Below, in pieces: positions 1-9,034 of a stretch of DNA of 52,343 nucleotides (positions are counted from its first letter, which is position 1; each line of letters begins with the position of its first letter). The stretch covers positions 1 through 52,343 of the forward strand of contig NZ_NHTN01000019.1 of assembly GCF_002167005.1 (NCBI RefSeq). The letters run 5' to 3'. The stretch is from Indiicoccus explosivorum (lineage in GTDB: Bacteria > Bacillota > Bacilli > Bacillales_A > Planococcaceae). A model generated the notes under the pieces. The model saw only the letters and a list, made by a program, of their open reading frames with translations, did no database searches and had not been told where the DNA came from. The position numbers and the translations under genes were made by a program.

Positions 1-35
1 GCCGAAGCAATTTTGCTTCGGCGGCTGCTTTTTTG
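1..35 (+). terminator. Rho-independent terminator of an upstream transcript
   Basis: A 9-bp perfect stem (GCCGAAGCA / TGCTTCGGC) with a 4-base loop is followed within five bases by a run of six T. It ends a transcription unit lying outside the window. In B. subtilis an rRNA operon lies upstream of ctsR, so an rRNA or tRNA unit is possible here, but nothing in the window shows it. Confidence 0.85.
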
Positions 36-61
36 TATTAACTCCACCCCATTCCCACAAC

Positions 62-94
62 TTGAAAATCAAAAAGATTAATTTCTGTTAAAAT
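62..94 (+). promoter_or_regulatory. Candidate sigma-A promoter for the DUF3006-type gene
   Basis: An extended -10 element, TG-T-TAAAAT, lies at 86-94. A TTGAAA hexamer at 62-67 is 21 bases upstream, too far for a good -35, so recognition would rest mainly on the extended -10. Transcription would start near 101. Confidence 0.4.
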
Positions 95-152
95 TTGAAA
101 CTAGAGGTTGAATTTCATTACTTCCGGGGAAAGTAAAGATGAGGTGAGAAAA

Positions 153-398
153 ATGAGAAAAGGAAAATATAAAGTGGAAAAACTCGATGGAGACACCGCT
201 GTTCTTCAATCATTAAAAGCCGAGCATGAAAGATTCACATTTCCGGTGGCCCAGTTTCTCCATGATCCTGCCGAAGGAGATGTAGTCGAAATATGGGAAG
301 AGGATGGGGAATATAAGACAAGGTATATGGAAGAAGAAACAAAGTCAGTGGGCAGTCACATCAAAGACTTTATCTCCCGTATATCTAATGAACATTGA
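153..398 (+). CDS. DUF3006-type small protein
   Basis: This 81-residue acidic protein has a pattern I recognise as the DUF3006 family: an N-terminal strand with a 'DGD.AVL' core (residues 11-17), an 'EGDVVEI' turn near residues 41-47 and a charged C-terminal helix. The family has no established function to my knowledge. The ATG at 153 is chosen because GAGGTGAG lies at 141-148, five bases upstream. An in-frame TTG at 108 would add 15 residues but has weaker spacing. The gene sits alone between a terminator and the ctsR promoter. It has no signal peptide or membrane segment, so it is probably cytosolic. B. subtilis has no equivalent at this position as I recall it. Confidence 0.6.
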   Translation: MRKGKYKVEKLDGDTAVLQSLKAEHERFTFPVAQFLHDPAEGDVVEIWEEDGEYKTRYMEEETKSVGSHIKDFISRISNEH

Positions 399-422
399 TC
401 GTCAGCAAAGTAAGCATTCTAA

Positions 423-451
423 TTGATAAAATGTATAGGTCGCGCTATAAT
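423..451 (+). promoter_or_regulatory. Sigma-A promoter of the ctsR operon
   Basis: TTGATA (423-428), a 17-base spacer and a perfect TATAAT (446-451) form a strong vegetative promoter. The predicted start near 458 falls inside the CtsR operator. Confidence 0.9.
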
Positions 452-453
452 TA

Positions 454-476
454 AGTCAAATATAGTCAAAGTCAAA
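454..476 (+). promoter_or_regulatory. CtsR operator with an extra half-site
   Basis: Two direct heptads AGTCAAA at 454-460 and 464-470, separated by TAT, match the established CtsR consensus RGTCAAANNNRGTCAAA exactly. A third GTCAAA (471-476) follows without a spacer. The site overlaps the expected transcription start, so bound CtsR would block initiation of its own operon. Confidence 0.93.
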
Positions 477-511
477 AAATGACTGCGGCATGTCTCAGTG
501 AGGTGAGGCCT

Positions 512-976
512 ATGCGGAATATTTCAGATATAATTGAAGGATATTTAAAGCAAAGAATTGAACGTAGTGAAAGAGAGCACGTAGAAATTAAACGAAGTGA
601 AATCGCGGAGAAGTTCCAATGCGTTCCTTCTCAAATTAACTACGTCATTAAAACCCGTTTCACCGCTGACCGCGGTTATATAGTCGAAAGTAAGCGGGGT
701 GGTGGTGGGTATATCCGAATTAAAAGAGTTCGCCTTCACGAAAAGTCAGAATTAATCGAAGGAATTCTTGAACGCCTTCGAGAGGGAGCAGCTCAGAATA
801 TTGCTAAAGACATCATTTTTAGGCTTCTGGAGGAAGATATTATTTCAGAACGTGAGGCGAAACTCATGATGAGCGCAGTGGACCGTCAAGCGTTACTTCT
901 GCCCTTACCGAAACGTGACGAAATTCGCGCGCGTATTTTGACAGCTATGCTTTTTACTGTTTTGTATAGAGACTGA
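512..976 (+). CDS. ctsR: Transcriptional repressor CtsR
   Basis: CtsR represses clp and stress genes and is inactivated by heat or McsB activity. The 154-residue product has the N-terminal winged helix-turn-helix with the family's conserved core 'SQINYVIKTRFTADRGYIV' (about residues 35-53) and the glycine-rich wing 'SKRGGGGYIRI', which contacts the operator. The C-terminal half is the dimerisation and McsB-contact region. The ATG at 512 is preceded by AGGTGAGG (501-508) and gives the family's usual N-terminus. An upstream in-frame ATG at 479 overlaps the operator and is unlikely. It is the first gene of ctsR-mcsA-mcsB-clpC, directly under the operator at 454-476. Confidence 0.97.
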   Translation: MRNISDIIEGYLKQRIERSEREHVEIKRSEIAEKFQCVPSQINYVIKTRFTADRGYIVESKRGGGGYIRIKRVRLHEKSELIEGILERLREGAAQNIAKDIIFRLLEEDIISEREAKLMMSAVDRQALLLPLPKRDEIRARILTAMLFTVLYRD

Positions 977-995
977 TTGTTAAGGGGGTACGGGA

Positions 996-1535
996 ATGGT
1001 TTGTGAGCAGTGCCATGAGCGTCCTGCAACTGTGACAGTGACACAGAACCAGCAGGGAGAAGTGACAGAACGTCACTTATGTCACGTATGCGCAGCGGAA
1101 AATCACCATATCTTTAGCCTGTTCGATCAAAGTCCGTTTGGGATAAATGACTTTCTATCGAACTGGCTGCCGGTTCAGCATCATCCGGCGATGAGTCCGA
1201 GAAAAAGCGAGACAGTCACCTGTCCGGCATGCGGCTTTTCTTTTGCAAAATTCATGAAACTGGGTAAGTTCGGCTGCGCAGAATGCTATGAGACATTTTC
1301 TCCTCAACTCGATGATATGTTCCGACGGCTTCATAATGGCCATGCAGAACATAAGGGAAAGGTTCCGCTTTCCTTCGGAAGAACAATAAAAATCCGTAAA
1401 GAAATAGACGAGCTTCGGCGGCAGATGCAAGAAGCCATAGCTGATGAACAATTCGAAGAAGCGGCAAGCCTTCGGGATCGGATCAAGGGATTAAATGCGC
1501 AGCTCGACGCAGGGGGTGAAGCAGATGGCAATTGA
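996..1535 (+). CDS. mcsA: McsA, zinc-binding activator of the arginine kinase McsB
   Basis: McsA activates McsB and takes part in the heat and metal stress response. The 179-residue protein has four CxxC motifs (C3/C6, C29/C32, C76/C79, C94/C97), enough for two zinc sites. A C-terminal UVR helical hairpin spans about residues 136-170 ('FEEAASLRDRIKGL'), the same motif found in ClpC and UvrB. Length matches the family (about 185). AAGGGGGTAC lies just before the ATG. The 3' end overlaps the mcsB start by 11 bases, consistent with translational coupling. Confidence 0.95.
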   Translation: MVCEQCHERPATVTVTQNQQGEVTERHLCHVCAAENHHIFSLFDQSPFGINDFLSNWLPVQHHPAMSPRKSETVTCPACGFSFAKFMKLGKFGCAECYETFSPQLDDMFRRLHNGHAEHKGKVPLSFGRTIKIRKEIDELRRQMQEAIADEQFEEAASLRDRIKGLNAQLDAGGEADGN

Positions 1536-2613
1536 CCATTTCCTGAGAAACAGTGCGACAAGCTGGATGTCCAATGAAGGGGAACATTCAGACATTGTGA
1601 TGAGTACGCGAGTGCGCTTGGCAAGAAACTTAGCGGAATTCAGATTTCCATATGCATTCACGGATGAAGAAGCGAAAAAAGTGGATGAGAGGGTATCTGC
1701 CATACTTAAAGAAGACAGAGAACCTCCGGAAGATTTCACTCATATCGATATTCAGGAAACTCCCGACCTAAAACGTCAGATTTTAGTTGAAAAACATCTG
1801 ATCAGCCCATTACTGGCAAAAGGGGAGCATTCCGGTTCAGTGCTGCTCTCAACCAATGAAGAGTTGAGCGTCATGATCAACGAAGAAGATCATTTGCGGA
1901 TTCAGAGCCTGCAACCCGGTTTCCGGCTACAGGAAGCTTATGAAAAAGCAGATTCATTGGATACATTTCTTGAAAAAAAGCTTGCGTATGCTTTCCATGA
2001 AACATATGGATTTTTAACAAGCTGTCCGACAAACACGGGAACCGGTATGCGGGCATCAGTGATGGTTCACTTGCCCGCTCTCACTATGACCCGGCAAATC
2101 GACCGTATCATTCCTGCTATTTCCCGCCTTGGTATGGTAGCCCGTGGCAGTTACGGAGAGGGCAGCGAAGCTCTCGGGAACGTTTACCAGATATCGAACC
2201 AGACAACGCTTGGTATGTCAGAACACGAGATTCTGCAGGAGCTAGAAAATATAACATTACAATTGATTGAACAAGAACGGCGTGCACGCCGAGCCATACT
2301 GGAGCAGTCGCCTTCCGCACTGGAAGACCGGATATACCGTTCCCTCGGCATACTGACACATGCCCGTCTCCTTTCGACTGAAGAGGCGGCAAAGTGCCTA
2401 TCGGATGTCCGTCTTGGAATCGATCTGGATTTGATAAATGATATGGACATGTCCGTATTGAATGAATTGATGATTTTTATGCAGCCGGCTTTTCTGCAGC
2501 ATTATGCAGAGCGTCCGCTGCAGCCGAACGAACGTGACCGGGCACGGGCGAAATTATTCCGTGAACGGCTTGTGAATGACCATGATAAACAAGAGGGAGA
2601 GGATTCAGCATGA
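1525..2613 (+). CDS. mcsB: Protein-arginine kinase McsB
   Basis: McsB phosphorylates arginines on substrate proteins, marking them for ClpCP, and inactivates CtsR. The 362-residue product has a phosphagen-kinase fold: 'STRVRLARN' (27-35), the catalytic-loop 'NEED' (119-122), the conserved cysteine C167 in '[12 protein letters not shown]' and the nucleotide-binding '[10 protein letters not shown]' (207-216). The ATG at 1525 follows AGGGGGTGAAG and gives the family N-terminus. A longer in-frame start at 1495 lies deep inside mcsA and is rejected. The stop overlaps the clpC start (ATGA), so coupling is expected. Confidence 0.97.
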   Translation: MAIDHFLRNSATSWMSNEGEHSDIVMSTRVRLARNLAEFRFPYAFTDEEAKKVDERVSAILKEDREPPEDFTHIDIQETPDLKRQILVEKHLISPLLAKGEHSGSVLLSTNEELSVMINEEDHLRIQSLQPGFRLQEAYEKADSLDTFLEKKLAYAFHETYGFLTSCPTNTGTGMRASVMVHLPALTMTRQIDRIIPAISRLGMVARGSYGEGSEALGNVYQISNQTTLGMSEHEILQELENITLQLIEQERRARRAILEQSPSALEDRIYRSLGILTHARLLSTEEAAKCLSDVRLGIDLDLINDMDMSVLNELMIFMQPAFLQHYAERPLQPNERDRARAKLFRERLVNDHDKQEGEDSA

Positions 2614-5063
2614 TGTTCAACCGTTTTACACAGCGAGCGCAAAAAGTTCTTCAGCTGGCCCAGGAAGAAGCTATCCGCTTGAAGCATGATGCGATCGGCA
2701 CCGAGCATATCCTGCTTGGATTGATCCGTGAGGGCGGAGGCATCGCAGCCAAAGCACTGGAAGCCATTGGGGTGAACCCGCAACTGATTGAAGACGGCAT
2801 TAAAGAATTGATCGGTGTTGGTGAAGAGGAAGTAGGCCCGATCGTACATTATACACCGCGGGCAAAGAAAGTGATTGAACTGTCGGTCGATGAGTCACGG
2901 AAACTCGGCCATTCTTATATTGGTACGGAACACTTGCTGCTGGCGCTGATTCGTGAAGGAGAGGGCATTGCAGCTCGCGTACTGGCGAATGCGGATGTCA
3001 GCTTGAATAAAGCCCGTCAGCAGGTTCTGCAGCTGTTGGGAAGCAACGAACAATCACCGTCAACGGGCGGCAGCAATCCGAATGCTTCTGCAAACACGCC
3101 GACCCTTGATGGTCTGGCACGGGACTTGACGCAGATTGCGCGGGAAGGAAGCCTTGATCCGGTGATCGGCCGCAGCAAGGAAATTACACGTGTTATTGAA
3201 GTGCTGAGCCGAAGAACGAAGAACAATCCGGTTCTGATCGGGGAACCTGGAGTCGGGAAAACAGCCATCGCAGAAGGTCTTGCCCAGCAGATTGTCAGCA
3301 ATGAAATTCCAGAGACGCTGCGGGATAAACGGGTCATGGTATTGGATATGGGGACAGTCGTGGCTGGAACCAAATATCGAGGCGAATTTGAGGATCGACT
3401 GAAAAAGGTGATGGATGAAATCCGTCAGGCAGGAAACATCATCCTTTTCATCGATGAACTCCATACCTTAATCGGTGCAGGCGGCGCAGAAGGTGCAATC
3501 GATGCTTCCAATATCCTCAAACCATCACTTGCCCGGGGAGAATTGCAGTGTATCGGTGCAACAACACTTGATGAGTATCGAAAATATATCGAGAAAGATG
3601 CAGCGCTTGAACGTCGTTTCCAACCGATACAAGTGGATGAGCCTACGGTGGAAGAATCCATCCAGATCATCAAAGGGCTGCGTGACCGCTATGAGGCACA
3701 TCACCGCGTGAAAATCACGGATGAAGCGATTGAAGCGGCAGCAAAGATGTCCGACCGCTATATTTCAGATCGTTTTCTTCCGGATAAAGCGATTGATCTG
3801 ATTGATGAAGCAGGCTCTAAAGTACGTCTTCGTTCGTATACGGCCCCACCGAATCTAAAGGAGCTTGAACAGCGTCTGGAAGCAGTACGCTCCGAAAAGA
3901 ATGCTGCAGTCCAGAGCCAGGCATTCGAAAAAGCCGCTTCTTTACGTGATTCAGAACAGAAACTGAAAGACGAATTGGAACAGACGAAAAAGCAGTGGAA
4001 AGAGAAGCAAGGAAAAGAAGAATCAGAAGTGACAGTGGAAGATGTAGCGAAAGTCGTGGCTATGTGGACCGGTATCCCGGTTTCACGTCTTGCTCAGACA
4101 GAATCTGATAAACTTCTTAATATGGAAGGCATCCTCCACGAGCGTGTCATTGGCCAGGAAGAAGCGATCAAAGCGATTGCCAAAGCGGTCCGCCGGGCCC
4201 GTGCCGGTCTGAAAGATCCGAAACGGCCAATCGGTTCATTCATTTTTCTCGGTCCCACTGGTGTCGGTAAAACAGAACTCGCACGTGCACTGGCGGAATC
4301 GATGTTCGGCGATGAAGACGCTATGATTCGGATTGATATGTCCGAGTATATGGAAAAACACTCGACTTCACGGCTTGTCGGTTCACCTCCAGGATATGTA
4401 GGGTATGAAGAAGGCGGTCAACTGACGGAAAAAGTCCGCAGAAAGCCTTATTCAGTCATCCTGTTGGATGAGATCGAGAAAGCACATCCTGATGTTTTCA
4501 ATCTGCTGCTGCAGGTGCTTGAAGATGGCTGGCTTACAGATTCAAAAGGCCGCCGCGTCGATTTCCGCAATACCGTCGTCATTATGACATCCAATGTCGG
4601 GGCGCAGGCAATCAAATTCGATAAACATGTCGGTTTTAATCTCGGCGATACAAAGTCTGAGTACCGCGATATGAAGAATCGGATGATGGAAGAGCTGAAG
4701 AAAGCGTTCCGTCCGGAATTCCTGAACCGGATCGATGAAACCATCGTCTTTCATCCGCTTGAAAAAGAGCACCTTACGGACATCGTCACACTTATGTCCG
4801 AACAGCTGACAAAACGGCTGCAGGAACAGCACATTGACCTCGAACTGACAGATGCAGCAAAACAGAAAATTGCTGAGGAAGGCTACGATCCTGATTATGG
4901 TGCTCGTCCACTCCGCCGGGCTCTCCAGAAGCATGTGGAGGATCGGCTGTCTGAGGAACTTCTTAAAGGCGAAGTCCTTACCGGTCATCGTGTTGTATTC
5001 GATGTGGAAAACGATGAATTTATTATCCGCACGAAAGAAGCTGTTACTAGCAATAAAAAATAA
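2610..5063 (+). CDS. clpC: ClpC, AAA+ unfoldase of the ClpCP protease
   Basis: ClpC unfolds proteins and feeds them into ClpP. The 817-residue chain has two N-terminal Clp_N repeats (about 1-145), AAA module 1 with Walker A 'GEPGVGKT' (211-218) and Walker B 'ILFIDE', and a middle domain with a UVR motif (about 416-455). AAA module 2 has 'GPTGVGKT' (548-555) and '[12 protein letters not shown]'. The ClpP-docking tripeptide VGF is at 674-676. The start 'MMF' matches the B. subtilis orthologue. It is the last gene of the CtsR operon and is followed at once by a terminator. Confidence 0.98.
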   Translation: MMFNRFTQRAQKVLQLAQEEAIRLKHDAIGTEHILLGLIREGGGIAAKALEAIGVNPQLIEDGIKELIGVGEEEVGPIVHYTPRAKKVIELSVDESRKLGHSYIGTEHLLLALIREGEGIAARVLANADVSLNKARQQVLQLLGSNEQSPSTGGSNPNASANTPTLDGLARDLTQIAREGSLDPVIGRSKEITRVIEVLSRRTKNNPVLIGEPGVGKTAIAEGLAQQIVSNEIPETLRDKRVMVLDMGTVVAGTKYRGEFEDRLKKVMDEIRQAGNIILFIDELHTLIGAGGAEGAIDASNILKPSLARGELQCIGATTLDEYRKYIEKDAALERRFQPIQVDEPTVEESIQIIKGLRDRYEAHHRVKITDEAIEAAAKMSDRYISDRFLPDKAIDLIDEAGSKVRLRSYTAPPNLKELEQRLEAVRSEKNAAVQSQAFEKAASLRDSEQKLKDELEQTKKQWKEKQGKEESEVTVEDVAKVVAMWTGIPVSRLAQTESDKLLNMEGILHERVIGQEEAIKAIAKAVRRARAGLKDPKRPIGSFIFLGPTGVGKTELARALAESMFGDEDAMIRIDMSEYMEKHSTSRLVGSPPGYVGYEEGGQLTEKVRRKPYSVILLDEIEKAHPDVFNLLLQVLEDGWLTDSKGRRVDFRNTVVIMTSNVGAQAIKFDKHVGFNLGDTKSEYRDMKNRMMEELKKAFRPEFLNRIDETIVFHPLEKEHLTDIVTLMSEQLTKRLQEQHIDLELTDAAKQKIAEEGYDPDYGARPLRRALQKHVEDRLSEELLKGEVLTGHRVVFDVENDEFIIRTKEAVTSNKK

Positions 5064-5071
5064 AACGGATT

Positions 5072-5104
5072 ATCCGCCAGAGAACATTCCCTGGCGGATT
5101 TTTT
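5072..5104 (+). terminator. Terminator of the ctsR operon
   Basis: A perfect 9-bp stem (ATCCGCCAG / CTGGCGGAT) with a 10-base loop is followed by a run of T, nine bases after the clpC stop codon. Confidence 0.92.
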
Positions 5105-5183
5105 GATTGAGCTCCGACTTCTGGTGTGATGAGTAGCGGCAGGCAGATTAAATTCCAGAAGGTAGAGAACTTCTGTTCGGTTT

Positions 5184-5191
5184 GATACAAT
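5184..5191 (+). promoter_or_regulatory. Candidate radA promoter (extended -10)
   Basis: TG-A-TACAAT at 5183-5191 is an extended -10 element 31 bases before radA. No good -35 lies 17 bases upstream (TAGAGA). The preceding terminator makes an independent start for radA necessary. Confidence 0.5.
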
Positions 5192-5221
5192 GAAAGATAG
5201 AGAAATTGCAAGGAGGATCCT

Positions 5222-6592
5222 ATGGCAAAGAAAAAAACAAAGTTCATGTGCCAGACGTGCGGATACGAGTCCCCGAAATGGATGGGGCGCTGTCCGGGAT
5301 GCGGAAGTTGGAATACGATGGTTGAAGAGGTGGAAGTGACCCAGACGAAGGGACCACGGGGAGCTTTTCAGCATACAGTGACGTCACAGAAAGCGACACC
5401 GATTACGGCGGTGGAGACGAAAGAAGCGCCGCGCGTGACCACTGAACTTGGGGAGCTGAACCGGGTTCTGGGCGGCGGAATTGTGCCCGGCTCACTTGTA
5501 CTGATCGGCGGGGACCCTGGAATCGGAAAGTCGACGCTGCTGCTCCAAGTCTCGGCTTTACTGGCAAATAGAGGAGAACGGGTTCTTTACATTTCCGGGG
5601 AGGAATCCATCCGGCAGACGAAGCTGAGGGCAGAACGGCTTGGGGTCACGTCGCCAGATCTGTTCATTCTTGCAGAGACAAATCTGGAGATGCTGCACAA
5701 CACTATCGAAGAAATGAATCCGAAATTTGTTATCGTCGATTCGATCCAGACGGTTCACCATCCGGAAGTAACTTCTGCACCTGGAAGCGTGTCACAAGTG
5801 CGGGAATGTACAGCCGAGTTAATGCGGATCGCCAAAACGAAAAACATCGCCATTTTTCTTGTTGGTCATGTAACGAAAGAAGGGCAGATTGCAGGACCGC
5901 GTCTCTTAGAACATATGGTGGATACCGTCCTTTACTTTGAAGGGGAACGGCATCATACATTCCGTATTCTCCGGAGCGTAAAGAACCGGTTTGGATCGAC
6001 AAATGAAATTGCGATTTTCGAGATGCTGCAGAGCGGGTTGAAAGAAGTATTGAATCCTTCAGAGCTTTTCCTCCAAGAGCGGGCGGATGGAGCATCCGGG
6101 TCTGTCGTCGTCGCTTCAATGGAAGGGACACGTCCGATTCTTGTTGAAATCCAGGCGCTTGTTACGGAGTCGAGTTTTAATTATCCAAAACGCATGGCGA
6201 CGGGACTTGAACAAAACCGGGTCTCACTTCTTATGGCGGTTCTTGAAAAGCGGGCCGGTATGCTGCTTCAGACACATGACGCTTACATTAAAGTAGCTGG
6301 AGGAGTGAAGCTTGACGAGCCTGCGATTGACTTGGCGGTTCTTGCCAGCATTGTTTCGAGTTTCCGCGACAAGCCTTCCAAGGTTGATGATTGTATTATC
6401 GGAGAAGTGGGGCTGACCGGGGAAATCCGCAGGGTTTCCCGAATTGAACAGCGTGTCCAGGAAGCGGCGAAGCTCGGCTTCCGCAGGGCGATCGTTCCGG
6501 CTTCCAATTTAGGTGGATGGGATTATCCGGAAGGGATCGACGTGGTCGGTGTCGAAAATGTGGGAGAAGCGCTGCGGGAGATCTTTTCTTGA
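5222..6592 (+). CDS. radA: DNA repair and recombination protein RadA (Sms)
   Basis: RadA is a RecA-related helicase that promotes branch migration during homologous recombination. The 456-residue protein has a four-cysteine zinc finger (C10, C13, C24, C27), Walker A '[10 protein letters not shown]' (96-105), the family signature 'KNRFG' (254-258) and a C-terminal Lon-protease-like domain. Length matches B. subtilis (458). AAGGAGGAT lies four bases before the ATG. In B. subtilis disA follows radA; here yacL comes next. Confidence 0.97.
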   Translation: MAKKKTKFMCQTCGYESPKWMGRCPGCGSWNTMVEEVEVTQTKGPRGAFQHTVTSQKATPITAVETKEAPRVTTELGELNRVLGGGIVPGSLVLIGGDPGIGKSTLLLQVSALLANRGERVLYISGEESIRQTKLRAERLGVTSPDLFILAETNLEMLHNTIEEMNPKFVIVDSIQTVHHPEVTSAPGSVSQVRECTAELMRIAKTKNIAIFLVGHVTKEGQIAGPRLLEHMVDTVLYFEGERHHTFRILRSVKNRFGSTNEIAIFEMLQSGLKEVLNPSELFLQERADGASGSVVVASMEGTRPILVEIQALVTESSFNYPKRMATGLEQNRVSLLMAVLEKRAGMLLQTHDAYIKVAGGVKLDEPAIDLAVLASIVSSFRDKPSKVDDCIIGEVGLTGEIRRVSRIEQRVQEAAKLGFRRAIVPASNLGGWDYPEGIDVVGVENVGEALREIFS

Positions 6593-6594
6593 AG

Positions 6595-6617
6595 AAGGAG
6601 GCGACAGCCTCCTTTTT
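6595..6617 (+). terminator. Terminator after radA
   Basis: An 8-bp stem (AAGGAGGC / GCCTCCTT) with a GACA loop runs into a short T tract immediately behind the radA stop. Confidence 0.85.
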
Positions 6618-6659
6618 AAGTTCAGATAGACACTGTAAGCCTTTCATTCCCAAAACGTG

Positions 6660-6665
6660 TATAAT
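6660..6665 (+). promoter_or_regulatory. Candidate -10 element of the yacL-ispD-ispF unit
   Basis: A perfect TATAAT lies 22 bases before the yacL start and just behind the radA terminator. No convincing -35 is visible at 16-18 bases, so this is a weak or activator-dependent promoter at best. Confidence 0.4.
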
Positions 6666-6686
6666 CGAGAAAAAGGAGGTGGAACT

Positions 6687-7784
6687 ATGCTGAAACGGAT
6701 TATTCAAGTAGTGTTTCTGTTGATTGGAGCGGCTGTCGGAATTTTATTTCTTCCTTATGCTTTTGAACTCATTACTGTTCTCGATAACCCTTGGATCAAC
6801 AACCCGTATGTTGCCGCTGTAATCGGCGCAGCTGTATTTTTGCTGCTGTCGCTTCTTCTTGTCGATTACCTCGTCAATTTTATGAAGTGGATGGAAGATT
6901 GGCTCCTGCGGACACCAACCGGTGATTTGCTGTTCGGGACAGTCGGGCTGATCATCGGGCTTACTGTCGCCTTCCTGATCGGCTTTGCGCTCAGCGCAAT
7001 TGACGTCCCGATAATTGAGACAGCGGCTCCGATTGTCCTGTCTGTTGTACTCGGTTATCTCGGTTTTCAGGTAGGATTCAAGAAGAAAGAGGAAATTGTA
7101 GGTGCTTTTACATCGGCAAAAGTAGCTGCAGTAAAAAAGAAGGAAACTGAAGAACCGGAATCCGCTCCGTTATATAAGTTGCTCGATACGAGTGTGATCA
7201 TCGATGGACGTATCGCTGATATTTCGGCAACCGGGTTCATGGAAGGCATTCTTGTCATTCCGCAATTTGTGCTGGCGGAACTTCAGCACATCGCCGATTC
7301 TTCCGATACCTTGAAACGGACGCGCGGACGCCGGGGGCTCGATGTGCTGAAGCGCCTGCAGGATGAACGGGCAGAGAAAATCACCATTACCGATCTTGAC
7401 TTCGAAGACGTGCAAGAAGTTGATATGAAATTGATGCGTGCTGCGCAAAAGATGGGCGGGCAGGTTGTGACGAATGATTTTAATTTAAATAAAGTCTGCG
7501 AGCTCCATGGAGTCCCGGTTCTGAACATCAATGACTTGGCAAACGCCGTCAAACCGGTTGTCATTCCGGGCGAAGATTTGTATACCTCGGTTATCAAGGA
7601 TGGTAAAGAGCCGAATCAAGGTGTAGGTTATCTTGATGACGGAACGATGATCGTAATTGAAGACGGCAAGGGATATATCGGACAAGCGATTCATGTAACG
7701 GTGACGAGCGTCCTCCAAACATCTGCAGGCCGCATGATTTTTGCAAAACCGCGTGAAGGACAGCGGAAAACAGCCAATGGATGA
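6687..7784 (+). CDS. yacL: YacL, membrane-anchored PIN/TRAM-domain protein
   Basis: The 365-residue protein starts with about four hydrophobic membrane segments (roughly residues 4-140). A cytosolic PIN domain of PilT type follows, with 'LLDTSVIIDGRIADI' near 177-191 and acidic residues typical of a nuclease site, and then a C-terminal TRAM-like RNA-binding domain. The family is conserved in Firmicutes at this locus; its substrate is not established to my knowledge. Membrane-linked RNA cleavage is inference from the domains. The ATG at 6687 follows AAAGGAGGT (6672-6680) and matches the YacL N-terminus. An upstream in-frame ATG at 6657 overlaps the -10 and is rejected. Confidence 0.9.
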   Translation: MLKRIIQVVFLLIGAAVGILFLPYAFELITVLDNPWINNPYVAAVIGAAVFLLLSLLLVDYLVNFMKWMEDWLLRTPTGDLLFGTVGLIIGLTVAFLIGFALSAIDVPIIETAAPIVLSVVLGYLGFQVGFKKKEEIVGAFTSAKVAAVKKKETEEPESAPLYKLLDTSVIIDGRIADISATGFMEGILVIPQFVLAELQHIADSSDTLKRTRGRRGLDVLKRLQDERAEKITITDLDFEDVQEVDMKLMRAAQKMGGQVVTNDFNLNKVCELHGVPVLNINDLANAVKPVVIPGEDLYTSVIKDGKEPNQGVGYLDDGTMIVIEDGKGYIGQAIHVTVTSVLQTSAGRMIFAKPREGQRKTANG

Positions 7785-7798
7785 AAGGTGCAGGTTAA

Positions 7799-8494
7799 AT
7801 GAACTATACAGCCATATTGCCCGCTGCAGGAAGCGGACGACGGATGAAAGCAGGAAAAAACAAACTGCTTCTTGAACTTTCAGGCAAACCGGTGTTTATT
7901 CACACCCTAGAAGTGTTTGAACAAGACCCGGCATGCGAAGCCGTGTGGCTTGCTGTTAAACAGGAAGAACGGGACGTAATCGAATCAGAGATCCGGCGGC
8001 TTGGCTTAAAAAAGGTAGCGGGGTTTGCAGATGGCGGGACGGAGCGGCAGGACAGCGTAAGAGCTTGTCTGGAAGTGATTCCGGAATGTGAAGTCGTTCT
8101 TGTGCATGATGCGGCGCGTCCATTCGTCAGCCAGGAAGTCATTACTCGGCTCGCGGAAGCAGCCCAGGAGCAAGGCGCGGCGATTGCAGGAGTCCGAGTG
8201 AAAGACACTATCAAGAAAGAGAAAGAAGGCTTCGTCTCTGAAACTATTGATCGGGAGAGCCTGTGGATGATCCAGACGCCGCAGGCTTTCCGTTATGGCT
8301 TGCTGCTGGAAGCAGTGAAATCGGCAGCAGAGCAGGGGTTTTTGGGGACCGATGAAGCCATGCTTGCAGAAAGGATCGGTCAGCGCGTTCAGATCGTGGA
8401 AAGCAGCTATGAAAATATCAAAATCACAACGCCGGATGATCTGATCCATGGAAAAGCGATTCTCGCCAGCCGGCAGCAGGAGGAAGAAAAATGA
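7799..8494 (+). CDS. ispD: IspD, 2-C-methyl-D-erythritol 4-phosphate cytidylyltransferase
   Basis: IspD converts MEP and CTP to CDP-ME, the third step of the non-mevalonate isoprenoid pathway. The 231-residue protein begins with the nucleotide-binding '[10 protein letters not shown]' (residues 6-15) and carries '[11 protein letters not shown]' and 'IQTPQAFR' motifs. Length matches the family (about 230). It lies 14 bases after yacL and shares an ATGA overlap with ispF, so the two pathway enzymes are translationally coupled. Confidence 0.97.
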   Translation: MNYTAILPAAGSGRRMKAGKNKLLLELSGKPVFIHTLEVFEQDPACEAVWLAVKQEERDVIESEIRRLGLKKVAGFADGGTERQDSVRACLEVIPECEVVLVHDAARPFVSQEVITRLAEAAQEQGAAIAGVRVKDTIKKEKEGFVSETIDRESLWMIQTPQAFRYGLLLEAVKSAAEQGFLGTDEAMLAERIGQRVQIVESSYENIKITTPDDLIHGKAILASRQQEEEK

Positions 8495-8973
8495 TCCGAA
8501 TCGGACAAGGGTACGATGTTCATCAGCTGAAGGAAGGGCGCCCTTTTATTCTTGGCGGAATTGAGATTCCGCACAGTAAAGGTCTGCTGGGACATTCGGA
8601 TGCGGATGTTCTGTTACATACCATCACGGATGCGGCACTTGGTGCAATCGGCGGAGGGGATATCGGAAAGCATTTTCCGGATACCGACCCTGCGTTCAAA
8701 GATGCAGACTCAAAAAAATTGCTATCGCATATCTGGTCCTACGTAAAAGAGCAGGGATACGTGCTCGGCAATGTGGATTGTACTGTCATAGCCCAGGCAC
8801 CGAAGCTTGCGCCGTATATTGATAGGATACGGGAATCAGTTGCTCAGCTGCTGGAGGCGGATCCAGCGCAGGTCAATATTAAAGCGACCACTTCAGAACA
8901 TCTCGGATTTACAGGACGGGGAGAGGGGATTGCGTCACTGGCAGTCATTCTTCTCGTGAAACAGGGCGCTTGA
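8491..8973 (+). CDS. ispF: IspF, 2-C-methyl-D-erythritol 2,4-cyclodiphosphate synthase
   Basis: IspF cyclises CDP-ME2P to MEcPP with release of CMP. The 160-residue protein has the metal ligands D9, H11 and H43 in 'GYDVH' and 'HSDADVLLH', and the C-terminal '[15 protein letters not shown]' substrate motif. It forms homotrimers in characterised species. It starts in a 4-base overlap with ispD. The stop codon sits inside a small palindrome (GGCGCT-TGA-AGCGCC, 8965-8979). Confidence 0.97.
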   Translation: MIRIGQGYDVHQLKEGRPFILGGIEIPHSKGLLGHSDADVLLHTITDAALGAIGGGDIGKHFPDTDPAFKDADSKKLLSHIWSYVKEQGYVLGNVDCTVIAQAPKLAPYIDRIRESVAQLLEADPAQVNIKATTSEHLGFTGRGEGIASLAVILLVKQGA

Positions 8974-8997
8974 AGCGCCGGAGGGTCATGGTAAAAT
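8970..8997 (+). promoter_or_regulatory. Candidate gltX promoter
   Basis: TTGAAG (8970-8975), a 16-base spacer and an extended -10 TG-G-TAAAAT (8989-8997) precede gltX by 37 bases. The -35 overlaps the ispF stop codon. Confidence 0.6.
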
Positions 8998-9034
8998 AGC
9001 AAAGAAATAAGGCGATTACAGGAGGCAGACGATT

